Assembly: GCA_040954595.2 (NCBI GenBank)
Contig: CM082597.2
Coordinates: forward strand, 620,001 to 684,000
Source: Balanoglossus misakiensis
Taxonomy: Eukaryota; Hemichordata
DNA length: 64,000 bases
Direction of reading: 5' to 3'
Shown: one piece after another, positions 52,910-60,595 of the stretch
How the letters are laid out: each line of letters starts with the position of its first letter
Numbering within the stretch: position 1 is the stretch's first letter
Notes under the pieces: model-generated
Databases searched by the model: none
Told to the model about the DNA's origin: nothing
Seen by the model: the letters and a program-made list of their open reading frames with translations, nothing else
Position numbers and translations under genes: made by a program

Positions 52910-53752
52910 CCATCACCATCACCATTTAACCACTAGTCATTATTTCAAAAGGGTTTGAATTAATTTGTCGGATTATAGACAAGTCTGACGGATGCAGTTA
53001 TTTTTTCTTAACACAGTTGCATACATGTACTCGTAATTTTCAGCTAGTAACAAAAGAATAGTGCGTTGACATAGTATTGTTCGATTTGCTTTCAGTTCGT
53101 GTCCGCTCAGACCATTTCCATGTGGCAGGGAGCAACGAGACTCTCCAGATCCTAATCCACAGATACTGTACGGCGGGTTGGTAGGCGGACCTGACGATCG
53201 AGATAACTTCTTCGATCATAGAAGAAATTACATGCAGACCGAGGCTGGGATAAACGTTGCCGGCTTCCAGGGGGCTTTGGCAGGTAAGTGTTAGTCTGGT
53301 CCCCTGCCCCATTCCCACCGCTGGCTGCGCTACGCTAATCTCTCACGTGGTTTCCTGCGTGAGTGCCTGCCTGGCTGCATCTATCTGTCTGTCTGTCAAA
53401 AACTAATGGTATCGCCCAGGGTGTATAGTCATGTCCACCTCCATGTGTCCACTAAGAGAACCACGTCCTGTCTGTCTGTATGGCTGTCTGTTTTCCTCCG
53501 ATAAAGATTTACGTTGCCTTTCCCTATCTTCTGTCGTACTAATTACAGAACTTTATCAATAGCTATACGTGTTCTCAAACAGAAAAAAGAGCGAAAGATT
53601 CACACTGGAAAAAATCGGAAAGCTGGAAGTTGATTTCTCTCAAAAAAAATGAATCATTCAGATTCAATTTTTGTTACACTGATTTATGACTATTTATATC
53701 TTCTGTTACAGGTCTATCGTACTTTCGACTCCAGGAGAAAGGTTGGAAGTAA
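46832..53752 (+). CDS. Secreted CTLD-EGF-CTLD-EGF-GH9 glycoside hydrolase, 17 exons
   Basis: All GT-AG junctions join in frame to an 833-aa protein. Exons: 46832-46906, 47683-47818, 48011-48323, 48458-48525, 48758-48862, 49124-49415, 49605-49672, 49920-50030, 50196-50354, 50585-50778, 51023-51191, 51410-51515, 51647-51809, 52111-52258, 52574-52739, 53096-53283, 53712-53752. Residues 1-25 are a signal peptide ending in CLAVTIK, and 26-70 an Asp/Glu-rich linker. Then follow C-type lectin domain 1 (71-197), EGF 1 (198-232), lectin domain 2 (233-352), EGF 2 (353-389) and GH9 (390-833). GH9 evidence: RIPWRSDSAL, DLTGGWYDAGDYIKV, DHKYWGRPED, YHDELTNAGLWMYLATG, SYLTGFGRRPPVRAHHR, and the C-terminal acid Glu in NYMQTE. 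GH9 enzymes cleave beta-1,4-glucans by inversion. This one should act outside the cell, and the lectin and EGF parts may target it to a glycan surface. The fusion order is inferred from splice sites, so a split into two genes is unlikely but possible. Confidence 0.9.
47872..47899. repeat. GAT microsatellite in intron 2
   Basis: About nine uninterrupted GAT triplets just after exon 2 of the lectin/GH9 gene. The flanks show no exon. Confidence 0.9.
48011..48525 (+). other. Exons for C-type lectin domain 1
   Basis: Two exons (48011-48323 and 48458-48525) encode residues 71-197. Visible fold landmarks are the QTWEEANRRC helix start, FLAEWI, NWADDEPDLSKRCAVI and the C-terminal GYICQF. The calcium and sugar loop reads EPD, not the mannose-type EPN or galactose-type QPD. 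The usual WND triad is replaced by WIT, so classical calcium-dependent sugar binding is doubtful. A Lys/Glu-rich insertion (DDGKKKEKEKEWQ) lies in the middle. Confidence 0.85.
48430..48456. repeat. GTTT microsatellite adjoining the exon 4 acceptor
   Basis: Six tandem GTTT units run directly into the TTTTAG acceptor of exon 4, so the repeat serves as the polypyrimidine tract. Confidence 0.85.
48569..48590. repeat. TCAG microsatellite in intron 4
   Basis: Five tandem TCAG units followed by ACAGAC, 44 bp after the exon 4 donor. Confidence 0.85.
48758..48862 (+). other. Exon for EGF-like domain 1
   Basis: One exon with phase 1 at both ends encodes six cysteines in the pattern C-x6-C-x11-C-x-C-x-C-x8-C, ending CEERWTGPHC. 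The CSCTC cluster followed by the W-x-G-x-x-C turn is typical of EGF domains in secreted animal matrix proteins. Confidence 0.82.
49124..49672 (+). other. Exons for C-type lectin domain 2
   Basis: Two exons (49124-49415 and 49605-49672) encode residues 233-352: SNAKSYC, DGAWVDSNGQ, LNWMPNEPREGNECAVA and the terminal HKYMCEL. The calcium loop reads EPR and the WND triad is replaced (LKSVDC), so canonical calcium-dependent sugar ligation is probably lost. The second exon is 68 bp with the same phases as that of domain 1. Confidence 0.83.
49920..50030 (+). other. Exon for EGF-like domain 2
   Basis: One exon with phase 1 at both ends encodes C-x7-C-x12-C-x-C-x-C-x8-C, ending CWPGSFGAFC. It is nearly the same cysteine layout as EGF 1, which supports a duplicated lectin-EGF module. 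Confidence 0.82.
51203..51327. repeat. TCTG/TCTA-rich low-complexity tract in intron 11
   Basis: Tandem TCTG and related tetranucleotides fill most of the intron between the exons at 51,023 and 51,410. Any open frame across it is low-complexity and non-coding. Confidence 0.85.
51866..51929. other. Near-perfect intronic hairpin, miRNA- or MITE-like
   Basis: Lies in intron 13 of the lectin/GH9 gene. The left arm AGACTGAAAGATTCAGTCG pairs with the right arm CGACTGAATCTTTCGGTCT with one G-T position. An inner stem, TGCGGGCGC with GCACCCGCA, closes a 4-base loop, giving a 64-nt foldback. Each outer arm is itself a palindrome (GACTGAA-AGA-TTCAGTC), which is unusual for a miRNA precursor and more like a small inverted-repeat element. 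Confidence 0.7.
52293..52419. mobile_element. Possible degenerate inverted-repeat element in intron 14
   Basis: The ends TCTAGCGCC and GGCGCTAGA are perfect 9-bp inverted repeats 127 bp apart. Weaker inverted similarity continues inwards (AAGCGAGGGCAATGG against CCATTCACTTCGCTT). No coding capacity and no clear target-site duplication are seen. It could be an old MITE or a chance foldback. Confidence 0.35.
52791..52926. repeat. CAA/CAC/CAT trinucleotide tract in intron 15
   Basis: Long imperfect CAA repeat with CAC and CAT patches, starting about 50 bp after the exon 15 donor. Non-coding. Confidence 0.92.
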
Positions 53753-53763
53753 ATCGACGTGAA

Positions 53764-53836
53764 CCCGGAAACCACGTGACTGAACAAACAAACAAACAAA
53801 CCCGGAAATGAACCACGTGACTGAACAAACAAACAA
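53764..53836. repeat. Tandem duplication in the 3' UTR of the lectin/GH9 gene
   Basis: Two adjacent copies of a unit of about 37 bp: CCCGGAAA, then ACCACGTGACTGAACAAACA. The second copy has a 3-bp insertion. It starts 12 bp after the stop codon. Each copy carries a CACGTG site and an ACAA run. Confidence 0.85.
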
Positions 53837-55460
53837 CGGTCTCTATGGACACAAATATATCATTCATTTCACCACGATCGACCGTGATTTCACACTGATA
53901 TGTACCATGACGTAATTTCACTGTCAACTTTTAACAATTGGACTGTCAGCTCGATTTCAATCGTTGATTTGTTTAAAATGTATAGTTCTATAAAACGCCC
54001 ATTACAAATAGATTCTCAGATTTTACTCTTATAAATATAAGATCTCCTCACAAATCAGAAATATCGAAAGGAATGAAGGTTTTGTTGGCTTGATACAAAA
54101 GCGACACAGTTGTACTTAAGAAGATAAAACAGATTCAGAAATTGTGTAAAAATATTTCATTTCATTCGTTTTTCTTTGAATCTGAGACCTGAACGAATGT
54201 AAAAGAAATCGATGATGTAATTGAGTTGTCAAAATCAAAGAGGACCAAAAATGGACAGTGGTATTATGGATTTTTTAACCAAAATTTGAATTACTTGTTG
54301 TCTTTGTGCGTAGTTTCAGTTTTCATAGACTTTTCAAGTAGGATTTATTCAATATCATTAGATATCTTCATTAAACTAAATTGAGCATCACAGAAGTCTG
54401 GTATGAATATGTTTACATCACGCACATACTTTTAGACTGTAACTTCGACCGAAACCCACACAGGTTGAAACAACCAGTTACCATCATCGACACCTGTGAT
54501 TCTGTATGGTAAAGGTGTTTCGTTCCATAGGATTACAGCAGGCCAATTGATTGCTACCCGCTTCCAGCAATACCTGTATACGTGCACGAAATGATTATGG
54601 CGGCGCGGGTGGTTTGAAAGTAGACTCATTCTGCTGTGGTCATCACGGTTTTAATGCAAATAGCGTGATAATCACGTGACAATACTCACGCGGATGGCCA
54701 TCCATCTACATGGTCAGTTACATAGAATGATTAACAAGATTAATGAACCAATAATCGCCCATTATAAAAAGGATACACGAAAGCAATCATGACAACGCAA
54801 AAACAGCCAGTAAATTACACAGCAAAGTTTTCACTGGAATCGTTTTCCTGAACGTCCGTCCTGACTGACAAGAATATTCCCGCACTGCTCAATCAACACG
54901 CCTAGCGTTGCCCTCAGCAGAAGGACGGCAGCATTGTACGCACCCACTTTCCATTGTTGACAGAACAAAAGAAACGAATTGTTAATGAAGTGAAATTATC
55001 ACACCCATTAACACTATCCCCCTCAGCCTCCGATTTGAAGCAAAGGTCGGAAACATGGAAACTTGTGCGCGATTATGAAATATTTGTTTCTGACTTGTGC
55101 AATGAAGGGTCACTTTGATTGACAAATCTGAGGGCATATCGAAGATTAAACTATTGCCCAGTGGCTATTCTATATGCCATTATCACTCCCCATTCATAAA
55201 ATCCAAAGGTTTTGTATTTTGTTTTATGAAACATCATAGGGGTACACCACCACTCCCCCCGTCCACGGCGCGAAAACATAGAGAAACAATAAGTGTTTAT
55301 CTGTTAACAATGCGAGCAATGATATTTAACACGAGTTGTAGGGGTACATGGGCTAACAAATACGGGTGATGTCATTGTGGATGGGGTGACGGCGGAAGAT
55401 GTAATGAAAGGACTACCTGCGAAATTAAACTCTTTATGTTATAATTAGAGTACAGTATGG
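53837..55460. other. Intergenic spacer and 3' UTR, no gene seen
   Basis: No exon with recognisable protein content is visible on either strand. An ATTAAA at 54,370-54,375 is a possible polyadenylation signal for the lectin/GH9 gene. A TATAAAAA at 54,763 is a weak promoter-like motif without an evident transcript. The rest is unremarkable AT-rich sequence. Confidence 0.5.
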
Positions 55461-55468
55461 TATATATA
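55461..55468 (+). promoter_or_regulatory. TATA box of the Met-rich secreted protein gene
   Basis: TATATATA is followed about 30 bp later by a leader that ends at a good donor (TAACAG|GTAAGG) at 55,592/55,593. The same TATA, leader exon, intron and coding exon plan is used by the next gene downstream. Confidence 0.55.
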
Positions 55469-55491
55469 GAGAGGCGCTTATAATTGAGTTG

Positions 55492-55592
55492 AATATCGCT
55501 TGGTAGCTGACACACTCGATCACAGTCCCCCCACACTCGGACTGTGTACTGATTAAAGATCACTGCGTCTTCATCAACCAGACTTGTAACAG
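55492..55592 (+). other. Predicted non-coding first exon of the Met-rich gene
   Basis: The start is estimated from TATA spacing. The end is the consensus donor AG|GTAAGG. The predicted intron 55,593-56,249 finishes at TTTTCACTTTGCAG, 12 bp before the start codon at 56,262. Confidence 0.5.
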
Positions 55593-56261
55593 GTAAGGGT
55601 TTCTTTCGGCTTATCAGCTTCTCTCGCGCGCCCGATTGGCTTAAACAGAAGTTTGAGTACCATAAGAAGTGGTGATCGTCGACCGTATGAAGTTTATGAA
55701 GCACGAATTTTCGAACAAGTCTGTGAAATCCAATTTCAGTTTGTCGGCTTTGATTCTATTGGCTTGGTCGTGTTCCGTGTAATGTCTCCCACAATAGTCG
55801 AACCCCGGAGTCGAACTACCTTTTATGTTATTCGGCAACGTTCGTAACAAAATCAACCAAGAAGCCTTGAATATGTAACAATCATAATTTGGATTTACAA
55901 TCACAATATTACTGGGTGCCAGCACCAAATGACGAAACAATACGCACAGAATGAGTCATCTACCAGCAAATTTCATTTCAACTTTCACCTCCACTCGTGA
56001 TGTCAGTACGCGTGCAAAATAAGGGTTTAGTTATAACTACAAGTGGAAAGCGGAGATTGATCATGGCAATCACTTGGTTGCCACGCCAAAAAAGTGCGCC
56101 ACCACATGTTCTTAAGGTGATTAATAACGTAGATCACAGTGCTATATCAACAGTGTGTTTTTAAACCAATACAACCCCTAACTGAATGCACGATGGCGCA
56201 GTCCCTCAAAATTAAAACAACTAATCTAAGCATTCTTTTCACTTTGCAGAAACCGAAAAAA

Positions 56262-57230
56262 ATGAGGCGACAATTGACGATTCTCGCAGTTTGTTTTCTG
56301 CTGGCCGTACACCACTGCCACAGTTTTGTTCTGAAACACAATGTTGAAAAGCGAAGCGAGGACGAAACCCCAAGTGGCATGGCGATGACTGCTGATCCCT
56401 CCGCGGATTTAGACATGGATCCGAGTGGCATTGACTTTGGAGGAAACATGGACCTGGGAATGGATCTGGAATTTCCAATGGAAGAAGGTTTGGGAGAAGA
56501 GGCCAGGAAGAAACTGATGATGGCGGAGAAGATTATGATGATGATGGTTGGAGTGAGAGGAATGTTAGTCATGGAGAATGTGATGAAACACATGGAAGTC
56601 AGGCAAATGCTGGAATTGAAGATTTTGTTGGTTGAATTAAGAAGTTTGGCGGCTGACGTCATGGATGAATTTTTGCAGTTACTTGATGATATGCATCACG
56701 TGGGCGAGGCTGATGGAGCGCTGATGGATGGGGAAGATGGAGAAATGGGAATGGCGGGAAAGATGGATTCAATGAAAGACATGGGAGAGGGAATGGTGAC
56801 ACCTGACATGGGAATGGATCCTGGAATGGGGAGGGAAGCAAACACAGAGCCCATGGAAATGGAACCAGGGACATCTCGCATGAGAATGGAAACGTATCCT
56901 GGTACGGGAATGGAAATGGGAATGAGAATGGAGCCAATGACAAGTGATATGGGAATGGATCCTGGAATGGGAATGGATCCTGAGTCCAGAACAGGTGGTA
57001 TGATGGAGATGGATCCCGAAATGAAACCAACCACACCCGACATGCCTGTGGATTCAGGAATGCGTCCAATGACAGCCAATATGGGAATGGACTCTGGAAC
57101 AGAAATGATGGCGACCAGGAAGGATAACAATGGAATGGTCGACATGGACAAAGGCGCAGAATTGGTGAAACAAATCATGGAACTGAGAAGACTAATGGCG
57201 GACTTGTCGTCTTCTAATATGCCAAGATAA
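56262..57230 (+). CDS. Secreted methionine-rich protein, family not recognised
   Basis: 322 aa in one exon. The start at 56,262 is preferred over an upstream in-frame ATG at 56,139 because a strong acceptor (CACTTTGCAG) lies 12 bp upstream and the protein then opens with a clean signal peptide (LTILAVCFLLAVHHCHS). A dibasic site follows (NVEKR, then SEDETP). I count 59 Met in 322 residues. Residues about 75-150 form a Met/Leu-rich helical stretch (AEKIMMMMVGVRGMLVM). Residues about 165-285 are low-complexity imperfect repeats built on DMGMDPGMG and EMEPGT. The last 25 residues look helical again (ELVKQIMELRRLMADL). Both Cys lie in the signal peptide, so the mature protein is Cys-free. I do not recognise the family. 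Clustered Met motifs can bind copper or silver in other proteins, but that is only a guess here. Confidence 0.8.
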   Translation: MRRQLTILAVCFLLAVHHCHSFVLKHNVEKRSEDETPSGMAMTADPSADLDMDPSGIDFGGNMDLGMDLEFPMEEGLGEEARKKLMMAEKIMMMMVGVRGMLVMENVMKHMEVRQMLELKILLVELRSLAADVMDEFLQLLDDMHHVGEADGALMDGEDGEMGMAGKMDSMKDMGEGMVTPDMGMDPGMGREANTEPMEMEPGTSRMRMETYPGTGMEMGMRMEPMTSDMGMDPGMGMDPESRTGGMMEMDPEMKPTTPDMPVDSGMRPMTANMGMDSGTEMMATRKDNNGMVDMDKGAELVKQIMELRRLMADLSSSNMPR

Positions 57231-57407
57231 TTTTTCCACTCATTGCGAGACCTCGCGAGACTTGGTTTAAACTACCCAGCCACGCGGGATCTCGCAGCCT
57301 CGTTTGTTTGAATGACCAAATTATTCTGATTGCAAATACCATCACCAACACTTAGTAGTTGAAACGTTATTCTTGTTGATTTATCATAGAATCGGCACAT
57401 TTTATAT

Positions 57408-57413
57408 AATAAA
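57408..57413 (+). terminator. Polyadenylation signal of the Met-rich gene
   Basis: AATAAA 178 nt after the stop codon. TGTATATATAGTG follows about 15 nt downstream and resembles the usual U/GU-rich element. Confidence 0.6.
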
Positions 57414-57780
57414 AAACTTGTATATATAGTGATTGAAACTGTACTTTGAATTAGAGGGGTGTCGTGATTTTACTTGTCGCGTTTGTAAATATACTACATG
57501 TAGTATCTTCCTATAATAGATAATTTATGTACCGGTGTATTGAATTAATATTAAAAATGAAGATGGAAGAATTTGAGTGGTTATTTTGTTGTTGGCGGAA
57601 ATCTGTCGTAGGCCGGAAGGCAGAGATCGTCCTCGCGTGACTATGCTAAAAATATTATTTCGTGATTTTTAAAATGATGTTTTACAATTGAGATTATAAA
57701 AATACTGGCACCAGTTATATCCACTCCCTTAATTACACTATTCAGTCATCAATAATTTGCATCTAAATGGAAAGAGAGGA
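57414..57780. other. Intergenic spacer between the two secreted-protein genes
   Basis: About 370 bp of AT-rich sequence without an exon-like frame. It would hold the proximal promoter of the acidic protein gene. Confidence 0.5.
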
Positions 57781-57790
57781 TATATAAAAG
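57781..57790 (+). promoter_or_regulatory. TATA box of the acidic secreted protein gene
   Basis: TATATAAAAG is a near-ideal TATA box. A TCAGTAACT about 40 bp downstream could serve as initiator. Confidence 0.65.
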
Positions 57791-57811
57791 GGCGTTGATT
57801 TTAACCAGCGT

Positions 57812-57931
57812 TGAAAGCGACTCAGTAACTAGCTGAAGCCCAGTCGGAAGATCTTTGATTCTGCGGCAGCCGAAAAGATCGACTAAAGGCAATCCTGAGA
57901 AACTCGTTGACATCAAGACCCTGAGAATCTG
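57812..57931 (+). other. Predicted non-coding first exon of the acidic secreted protein gene
   Basis: The start is estimated from the TATA position. The end is the donor ATCTG|GTAGGT. The predicted intron 57,932-58,795 ends at TTTTTTTTATGTTACAG, 13 bp before the start codon. No conserved open frame is seen in the leader. Confidence 0.5.
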
Positions 57932-58808
57932 GTAGGTTTTAAATTACTAAATATAAACTCATATATATTCAGTCTCTTTAAAATGCCAGGCTAATCGTTT
58001 TAGAGTATCAATATTTTGACATCATTAGTAAAGAATCGCTCAATTTTTTTGCATTAATTTATTTGGCTTATTTTAACGTCTTTTGATGGCTTTTTAATAT
58101 TGTTTTTACGCTCACCGAACTGGCTTCTCTAAAGCAAATTTGCATATATTTTAATATACTAGCTTAATTGTTACTGACGCAAAAACTAGCTTCTGTTTAA
58201 AATTCCTTTCATTTATTTGAAAAAGTGAACAGATTGCACCACTTTCTTCTGAGAACAGAAACTATTCTCGTTTATAATAATTTGTTCGAAAACAATCAGA
58301 GAAATCAAACAGGATGAACGATACCTCTTCATTTTATTTCCACAAAACCAGAAAATAAATTTATTTGCGTTTGAAATGGACCAGATATTAGGATTCTGGC
58401 CAAGATTTTAGGTTTACCCCCCAAAATGATCATTACGTCACTTGTACCAGGAATTTTAACGAAATAATTATGCAAAGGACACAAAATAATGATTAATAAA
58501 GGAACTATTGTCTTCTTAGTTCCGGAATTTTCGAAAAGTCACCAGAATTTAAGTGGTACCAGTATCTGAGAACCTGCATTATAATTAATATCACACGCCA
58601 AATTGAATAGCTGAATATCACAGTTGTATCTATTTATCCGAAATTTATGTGGATTTTTTTTTTGGTGGGGGGGGGGTGATACCCTTTCTTTACTCTCAAA
58701 AGTCTAGAACATTCGTTCTTCATACATCACAAATTGTACTGTTCATGATTTGTTGGAAAGTTTGCAATGACATCGTGGTTTTTTTTATGTTACAGTGAAA
58801 CTACAAGG

Positions 58809-59798
58809 ATGACGTCACTGACATCTTTAGCTCTGATAGTATTGATGGCTGTCGCCATACATGTTTCTTCTCATCCCATTGACAAGACAACAAATAGTCG
58901 TGTCACACAAGTTGAGAGCGGAGCATCACTACATGCTGTCAGAGAGAAACTGAATCAACTGGCCAGCCTAATGCATGACATAACTTGTATCATGGCAGAG
59001 ACTGTGTCTGACTCTGACGATGAAGTAGATGAGATGCATGTCGACAAGGAGGAAGAAAAAGTAGAAGAAGAACTGGATCGCATTTCTGAGCACGTCCACG
59101 ATGGCTTATCAGTGCAAAACGAGGGTCTTGATGCTGAGCATGTTTCCATGGTTTCGCACGACGAGAAAACAGAGGCGGAGCAAGTGGAAGGCGATGTCAA
59201 GATGGCGGAAGGTTTTGACGAAAATGCCATTTTTGAACATACTGACGACATTCACGTCCTCAATCACGTGATGCCAGCATCTCTTCCGCTCATAAAGATG
59301 GAAATGGGATTCATCGTGCCTCTCTGCAAAGCGATCAAAATATATGCCGAAGACGTTCTAGTAGTTGACGAATCTAATATGTATCTAGACACCGAGACGA
59401 AGGTTGAAGCGTTTCTTGAAATGGCGGACAGCTACGGCGATGCGGCCAGAAAAGCCGCAGCTAGTTTATGCACATCTGGAGAAGACGATGAAACAACCAC
59501 GGAAGAATCTGACGTTGAGGGCGCTCAAGTCGCACACGAAGACGTCGCCATGGAAACTGAAGGAGAGGTCCAAGCACAAGATGTCTCAGATCTGACTCCT
59601 GAAGAAATCGAGGAAAAGATAATGTTGTTCTGCCGAAGTGTCGAGAACGCCAAAAAGGTGTTGATGACCGGAGAAACAGAAGGCACTCAACTGCCAAACA
59701 TGCACGAAGCCGTCCGACTTCTCGTCAACTTCATGGTTGAAGAAGACTGGGACACACTTGTTGATATCTGCACTTCTCAAAACGAATCACTCGAGTGA
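58809..59798 (+). CDS. Secreted acidic protein, family not recognised
   Basis: 329 aa in one coding exon. The ATG at 58,809 follows a strong acceptor (TTATGTTACAG) by 13 bp and opens a signal peptide (MTSLTSLALIVLMAVAIHVS). An upstream in-frame ATG at 58,767 lies inside the predicted intron. The mature protein is strongly acidic, with Glu/Asp-rich stretches (SDSDDEVDEM, DKEEEKVEEELDR, GEDDETTTEESDVEG). Helical segments alternate with these: REKLNQLASLMHDITCIM, PLCKAIKIYAEDVLVV, EAFLEMADSYGDAARKAAAS and EEIEEKIMLFCRSVENAKK. Five Cys are spread one per helical segment, an odd number, so at least one is unpaired or intermolecular. I do not recognise the family. Shared promoter and leader organisation with the Met-rich gene suggests co-regulation or common origin, but the proteins do not align convincingly by eye. 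Confidence 0.82.
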   Translation: MTSLTSLALIVLMAVAIHVSSHPIDKTTNSRVTQVESGASLHAVREKLNQLASLMHDITCIMAETVSDSDDEVDEMHVDKEEEKVEEELDRISEHVHDGLSVQNEGLDAEHVSMVSHDEKTEAEQVEGDVKMAEGFDENAIFEHTDDIHVLNHVMPASLPLIKMEMGFIVPLCKAIKIYAEDVLVVDESNMYLDTETKVEAFLEMADSYGDAARKAAASLCTSGEDDETTTEESDVEGAQVAHEDVAMETEGEVQAQDVSDLTPEEIEEKIMLFCRSVENAKKVLMTGETEGTQLPNMHEAVRLLVNFMVEEDWDTLVDICTSQNESLE

Positions 59799-59805
59799 AA
59801 TATCA

Positions 59806-59811
59806 AATAAA
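59806..59811 (+). terminator. First polyadenylation signal after the acidic protein gene
   Basis: AATAAA only 7 nt past the stop codon, which would give a very short 3' UTR. Further AATAAA motifs at 60,340 and 60,451 could be used instead and would extend the transcript through the inverted repeat at 59,905. Confidence 0.5.
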
Positions 59812-59904
59812 CACGATTCCAATTCAACCCTAGACCACTTGTACACAAAACGTATACACTTTGTTTTCGGCGTTTAGTCACGTGATAAACTCATCCTCAT
59901 CCAT

Positions 59905-60012
59905 AGCTGTGGAAACGCAGCTGTTCCGCCGGGGGGGGGTATGCTAATTCCCCACGGAAAAGGTAATTAGCATATATCCCCCCACCGGCGGAACAGCTGT
60001 GTTTATACAGCT
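59905..60012. mobile_element. Inverted-repeat (foldback) element with 45-48 bp arms
   Basis: The left arm 59,905-59,949 (AGCTGTGGAAACGCAGCTG ... TATGCTAATT) and right arm 59,965-60,012 (AATTAGCATA ... CAGCTGTGTTTATACAGCT) are near-complete reverse complements. They flank a 15-bp spacer and include a G/C run of about 9. No coding capacity and no obvious target duplication are seen. It may be a miniature foldback element or a structured 3' UTR segment of the acidic protein gene if the distal polyA sites are used. Confidence 0.6.
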
Positions 60013-60595
60013 ACCTCACCCACAGCAGAACATATTCCACCAAATTAAAACGATATTGACCATGACCTGTTTTAGTGAGTCAACAAACGTTTCTGTACAT
60101 GTATTTAAAACACTGACATAAAATACTGATGATGTAACTTGTCTTTAAATGCACAGTAATTTGAATGAAATCTCTCAAATTCTGCAATAGTGCAAAGTGC
60201 CAACGTTCTTTTTATTTTCATGTGATCAGTTTGTTTGTTTTTTGAGGGGAGAGGTTATGGCACTATAGATGTTCATAAAAATCAGGCTGTGGTTAACGTA
60301 GATTAGAATACATGTTGATGCAATTGATAATTAGGTTTCAATAAAGTAACATTTTACTTGGTGCATCTTTTGCCTTAGTCCAATATGTCCGTGACACCAC
60401 TTAAGTGGGAGATGTTCATGGGGATTATGTACAAAATGTTTCAATTCATCAATAAAATATATAAAAGTACATTTGTATGAAGGTGAGCCCCCCAGAAGTT
60501 ACGTAGTGCTCGGAAGGTAATGGATGTACCAACTGAACATGCGTACGCCGACATCTCCATCGTAACGAGATCTCGTGAGATCCAGCGTCACTGCG
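60013..60595. other. Convergent 3' region between the acidic protein and GABA-B genes
   Basis: No coding exon is seen. Plus-strand AATAAA signals lie at 60,340 and 60,451. A minus-strand AATAAA (TTTATT on plus) lies at 60,211, about 380 nt past the GABA-B stop. If the distal signals are used, the two genes' 3' UTRs overlap. Confidence 0.5.

Larger units (their letters stand above)
50196..53752 (+). other. Exons for the GH9 catalytic domain
   Basis: Nine exons encode about 444 residues, a normal length for a complete animal GH9 module. The Asp pair of WYDAGD (base and water-binding), the His and Arg of AHHR, and the Glu of YMQTE (acid) are all present. Three regions differ from typical GH9 cellulases as I remember them. 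The usual W-D-(N/D)-K segment reads FSRNRVSLPLQ. The Q/E-W-G-S-L-R-Y segment reads ITNMRPIKRS. The usual E-x-A-x-D-Y-N-A segment reads EAGINVA, one residue shorter. The enzyme may therefore be active on an altered substrate. Confidence 0.88.

Noticed and set aside
56139-56261. Upstream in-frame start extending the Met-rich protein by 41 aa
   Set aside because: It would bury the signal peptide inside the protein and read through a strong 3' splice site (CACTTTGCAG) 12 bp before the preferred ATG.
56147-57178. Antisense frames of 136-171 aa opposite the Met-rich gene
   Set aside because: They are mirror frames of the biased ATG/GGA-rich sense codons (CAT and TCC read backwards). No signals or family features are seen.
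58955-59251. Ser/Cys-rich antisense frame opposite the acidic protein gene
   Set aside because: Its composition is the direct complement of the GAA/GAC/GAT-rich sense codons. No independent evidence supports it.
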